Of a DNA stretch of 64,000 bases, positions 62,310-64,000 are shown piece after piece. Position numbers and translations under genes: made by a program. The stretch covers positions 62,001 through 126,000 of the forward strand of contig CAWCOA010000019.1 in assembly GCA_963797085.1 (NCBI GenBank), read 5' to 3'. This DNA is from JASJBU01 sp963797085. GTDB taxonomy: Bacteria > Pseudomonadota > Gammaproteobacteria > Chromatiales > Chromatiaceae. The notes beneath the pieces were generated by a model. It was not told where the DNA came from and made no database searches. It worked only from the letters and a program-made list of their open reading frames with translations. The first letter of the stretch is position 1; every line of letters begins with the position of its first letter.

Positions 62310-63476
62310 TCAAACCGCAGGCCAATAATCGGTTTCAATCCCGTCACCCAGGTCGGCATCGATCAGACGCCGCCTCACCGACAGTAATTTTTTAATCAAT
62401 GATGGCTCTGACATTTCATAGGCTTCGGCGTCCGGAGCACGCTTTACTACTACGCCGAGCAGTTCAGTGATCGCATTGCCGATCGAGTTCTGGCTGATAG
62501 TCACGATCAATTTTCCAGCATCATTGCGATAGATCAACTGCTTGAAGGCCGGCTGCCAACGAATGGCATTGGCATATTTCGCATCGACGATGCATTGATC
62601 CCGGACCTTCTTTGCCGCACCGAGAAAATCATTGTTGAATAACAGGACGCTTTCCACCTGCTGTGGAAAATAGACGTCATTCAAGATGGGCGCATTGCGG
62701 GTCGAAACCTGCGTAAAAAAAGTCCGGTAGAAATCGATGAAACCCTTCAGGACCAGGTCATACTCCTCCCAGAACCGGATGTCCTTGAGGGAATCTACAC
62801 CACCTTGAATCTCCCAGCAGGGAAGGCCTTGGGGGTAACCGGTCAGTTCGAGCCGCGAATCACCTGAACCTGCCGGCTTCAGCACTTCGAGATTCAGCGC
62901 CCGATCAAAAAACTCACGATAGACATCCCGCATATAGGACTGAAAAAGGCTATGTTGTCCGCCGTCGGTGAGATTCGGGTTGGCTGAATCCGCCAACTTT
63001 GCCTCGCGCAACTTTTCCATGGGAAAAACCATGAAGTGGTTATGCAGCATGCGGATGCTCGGCACACCAGGGGATGTGAGTGGCCAGGTGGCATCCAGGC
63101 TCGCCTCACCCGCCAATACCAGGTGATCTGCCGGGTCGGGGTAGCGTTCCAGCATATATTCGATAATGATCTGATTCATCCGGTTCCAGACGTGTTTAAC
63201 ATTCTTTGGCACCTGGGTACGGCGCACAGGCCGGCCCAAGGGATTGAGAACCACTTGGGAGGTGTTATAGATGATGGAACAATCGAATTCGTTACTGTGG
63301 CCGAGGGCCTTGCGGTAGAGCAGCAGGTTTTCTGGATTAACCAGCAGCCCATTATTATGCACCAGATCATTGAGATTTTCAGTGCTGTTGAAAAATTCGT
63401 TGGGTTTTATTCCTTCCGGAACATCCAGGGGGATGGGACGGAAAGGCGTCACTATCTCGCGCGGGCCAAACTCCAT
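62310..63476 (-). CDS. Conserved-looking protein of unknown function
   Basis: From the ATG at 63476 (RBS GAGGT) the 388-residue soluble protein reads MEFGPREIVTPFRPIPLDVP, then FDCSIIYNTSQVVLNPLG, AGEASLDATWPLTS and the His-rich SIRMLHNHFMVFPMEKL. The HNHF element and surrounding aromatic residues recall HIT/GalT-like nucleotidyltransferase motifs, but the rest does not confirm it. No signal peptide or TM is seen. The family is not recognised. It lies alone on the minus strand. Confidence 0.6.
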   Translation of the reverse strand: MEFGPREIVTPFRPIPLDVPEGIKPNEFFNSTENLNDLVHNNGLLVNPENLLLYRKALGHSNEFDCSIIYNTSQVVLNPLGRPVRRTQVPKNVKHVWNRMNQIIIEYMLERYPDPADHLVLAGEASLDATWPLTSPGVPSIRMLHNHFMVFPMEKLREAKLADSANPNLTDGGQHSLFQSYMRDVYREFFDRALNLEVLKPAGSGDSRLELTGYPQGLPCWEIQGGVDSLKDIRFWEEYDLVLKGFIDFYRTFFTQVSTRNAPILNDVYFPQQVESVLLFNNDFLGAAKKVRDQCIVDAKYANAIRWQPAFKQLIYRNDAGKLIVTISQNSIGNAITELLGVVVKRAPDAEAYEMSEPSLIKKLLSVRRRLIDADLGDGIETDYWPAV

Positions 63477-63567
63477 CGATCTATACCTCAAAATTGTCAG
63501 CAAACTGCCGGATTGTATCCAACTCAGGGCATCAATTTGGAGTTATCTGACAAACCATTGACTGATA

Positions 63568-64000
63568 TCAGGCCGGTTTCAAAAACAATAGCTTCACACG
63601 CTGCCAGATTCGGTAGAGAAAACCACACTGATGCTCAATCCGCACAAGACTGCTGCGGATCTCTGCCAATGCATCTTGCACGGCTTGCGCCGGCTCCCGG
63701 TCAACAGGGGTTGTGGAGACCGCCTGAACAATGGCCCGTTCGAGCCACTCATTCAGTGTCAGCCCTTCCTCCCTGGCAGCATTCACTGCCGCTTCTCTGG
63801 CTGCCTTGGAGATACCCTGCAGGGTCAATTGCTCTGCTGTAGCGGCTGCTTTCTTCTTGACATTTACTTTCTTCCGCTGTGGTGGAGTTGGAGAAGAAGT
63901 TGCGGCTGCTGCGGCTGGTCGGACCTTTCTCTTCCCAGGCCTGACCAGGCCACCTATATTTTTCTTCAAGGTAATCGGCTTCTGTTGATGTTCAGCATAA
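63568..64000 (-). CDS. Partial protein with RHH-like segment, runs off the window
   Basis: The frame is open from the stop at 63568 to the end of the window, so the start may lie outside; a TTG at 63969 is one possibility (LKKNIGGLVRPGKRKVRP). After a Lys/Ala/Pro linker the sequence AAVNAAREEGLTLNEWLERAI resembles the ribbon-helix-helix-like segment found in PodJ/Sel1-type and plasmid proteins. The C-terminal RIEHQCGFLYRIWQRVKLLF is hydrophobic. Function unknown. Confidence 0.5.
   Translation of the reverse strand, partial: YAEHQQKPITLKKNIGGLVRPGKRKVRPAAAAATSSPTPPQRKKVNVKKKAAATAEQLTLQGISKAAREAAVNAAREEGLTLNEWLERAIVQAVSTTPVDREPAQAVQDALAEIRSSLVRIEHQCGFLYRIWQRVKLLFLKPA

Noticed and set aside
1..64000. 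tRNA and rRNA genes
   Set aside because: No cloverleaf with TTCRANNC/anticodon arm layout and no rRNA-like stretch was found by eye on either strand; a covariance-model scan would settle it.

Overview
The window looks like a chromosomal stretch of a gammaproteobacterium. The housekeeping set (RlmD, HspQ, SrkA, GreB, NagZ, long-form HisG, S-methyl-5'-thioinosine phosphorylase) is gammaproteobacterial. A Tyr/Gly/Pro-rich secreted protein resembling sulfur-globule envelope proteins, together with c-type cytochromes and inorganic-anion transporters, fits a sulfur-oxidising Chromatiales-type lineage. That placement is inference; no rRNA or other phylogenetic marker gene was seen.

Layout. 1-5.2 kb: the tail of a SulP transporter, an SLC13/TrkA-C transporter, an ArsB/NhaD-type transporter broken by one base, and a small cytochrome c. 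5.4-10.7 kb: a frameshifted di-haem peroxidase, a DUF2461 protein, the sulfur-globule-like protein, an SRPBCC/GyrI-like protein, an isochorismatase-family hydrolase, a truncated DUF1223 gene ending at a palindromic repeat, and an exported MsrB. 10.9-16.5 kb: an OmpR/histidine-kinase pair, a phospholipase-A2-like protein, a possible RelA/SpoT-like protein, a second copy of the palindromic repeat, DUF1488 and a 42-residue Lys-rich protein. 16.6-21.5 kb: hisI-hisG, then glycogen synthase with a long N-terminal tail and a GH13 enzyme.

21.6-24.7 kb is a mobile-element graveyard and the most interesting part. It holds the C-terminus of an integron-type integrase, two group II intron 3' fragments in a nested arrangement, arrays of a GAATAGGGGTCA repeat, a REP-associated (Y1) transposase, and a YkgJ-type gene followed by an attC-like site. 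I read this as a decayed chromosomal integron split by later insertions.

24.8-35 kb: SagB-type dehydrogenase with a small overlapping partner, hspQ, a gluconate-2-dehydrogenase-like GMC pair, a Cys-rich exported protein, a Cys/His-rich protein, and a CusB-CusA metal efflux pair without an outer-membrane partner. 35-42.4 kb: an HBM/HAMP sensor lacking an output domain, greB, a PAS/GAF/GGDEF/EAL protein, and a broken DUF2141/MipA-like gene. 42.6-44.2 kb: an IS4-family element with an 11-bp target duplication. 44.4-54.6 kb: a broken exported protein, hexose-6-phosphate mutarotase, an Imm50-like pseudogene with two in-frame stops, srkA, an OmpA-like lipoprotein, a Lys/Ala-rich membrane protein, a Sel1-repeat protein, mtnP-type phosphorylase, a hemerythrin, and nagZ-hpt.

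54.5-60.2 kb is a minus-strand run rlmD, CYTH, oligopeptide-binding lipoprotein, L,D-transpeptidase, DppB-like, DppC-like. The CYTH and both permease genes carry single-base disruptions. The window closes with a YdbL-like lipoprotein, a rhodanese, a small secreted protein, a conserved protein of unknown function and a partial RHH-like protein. About fifteen single-base frame disruptions spread over otherwise readable genes mean that either the assembly has indel errors or many genes are decaying.
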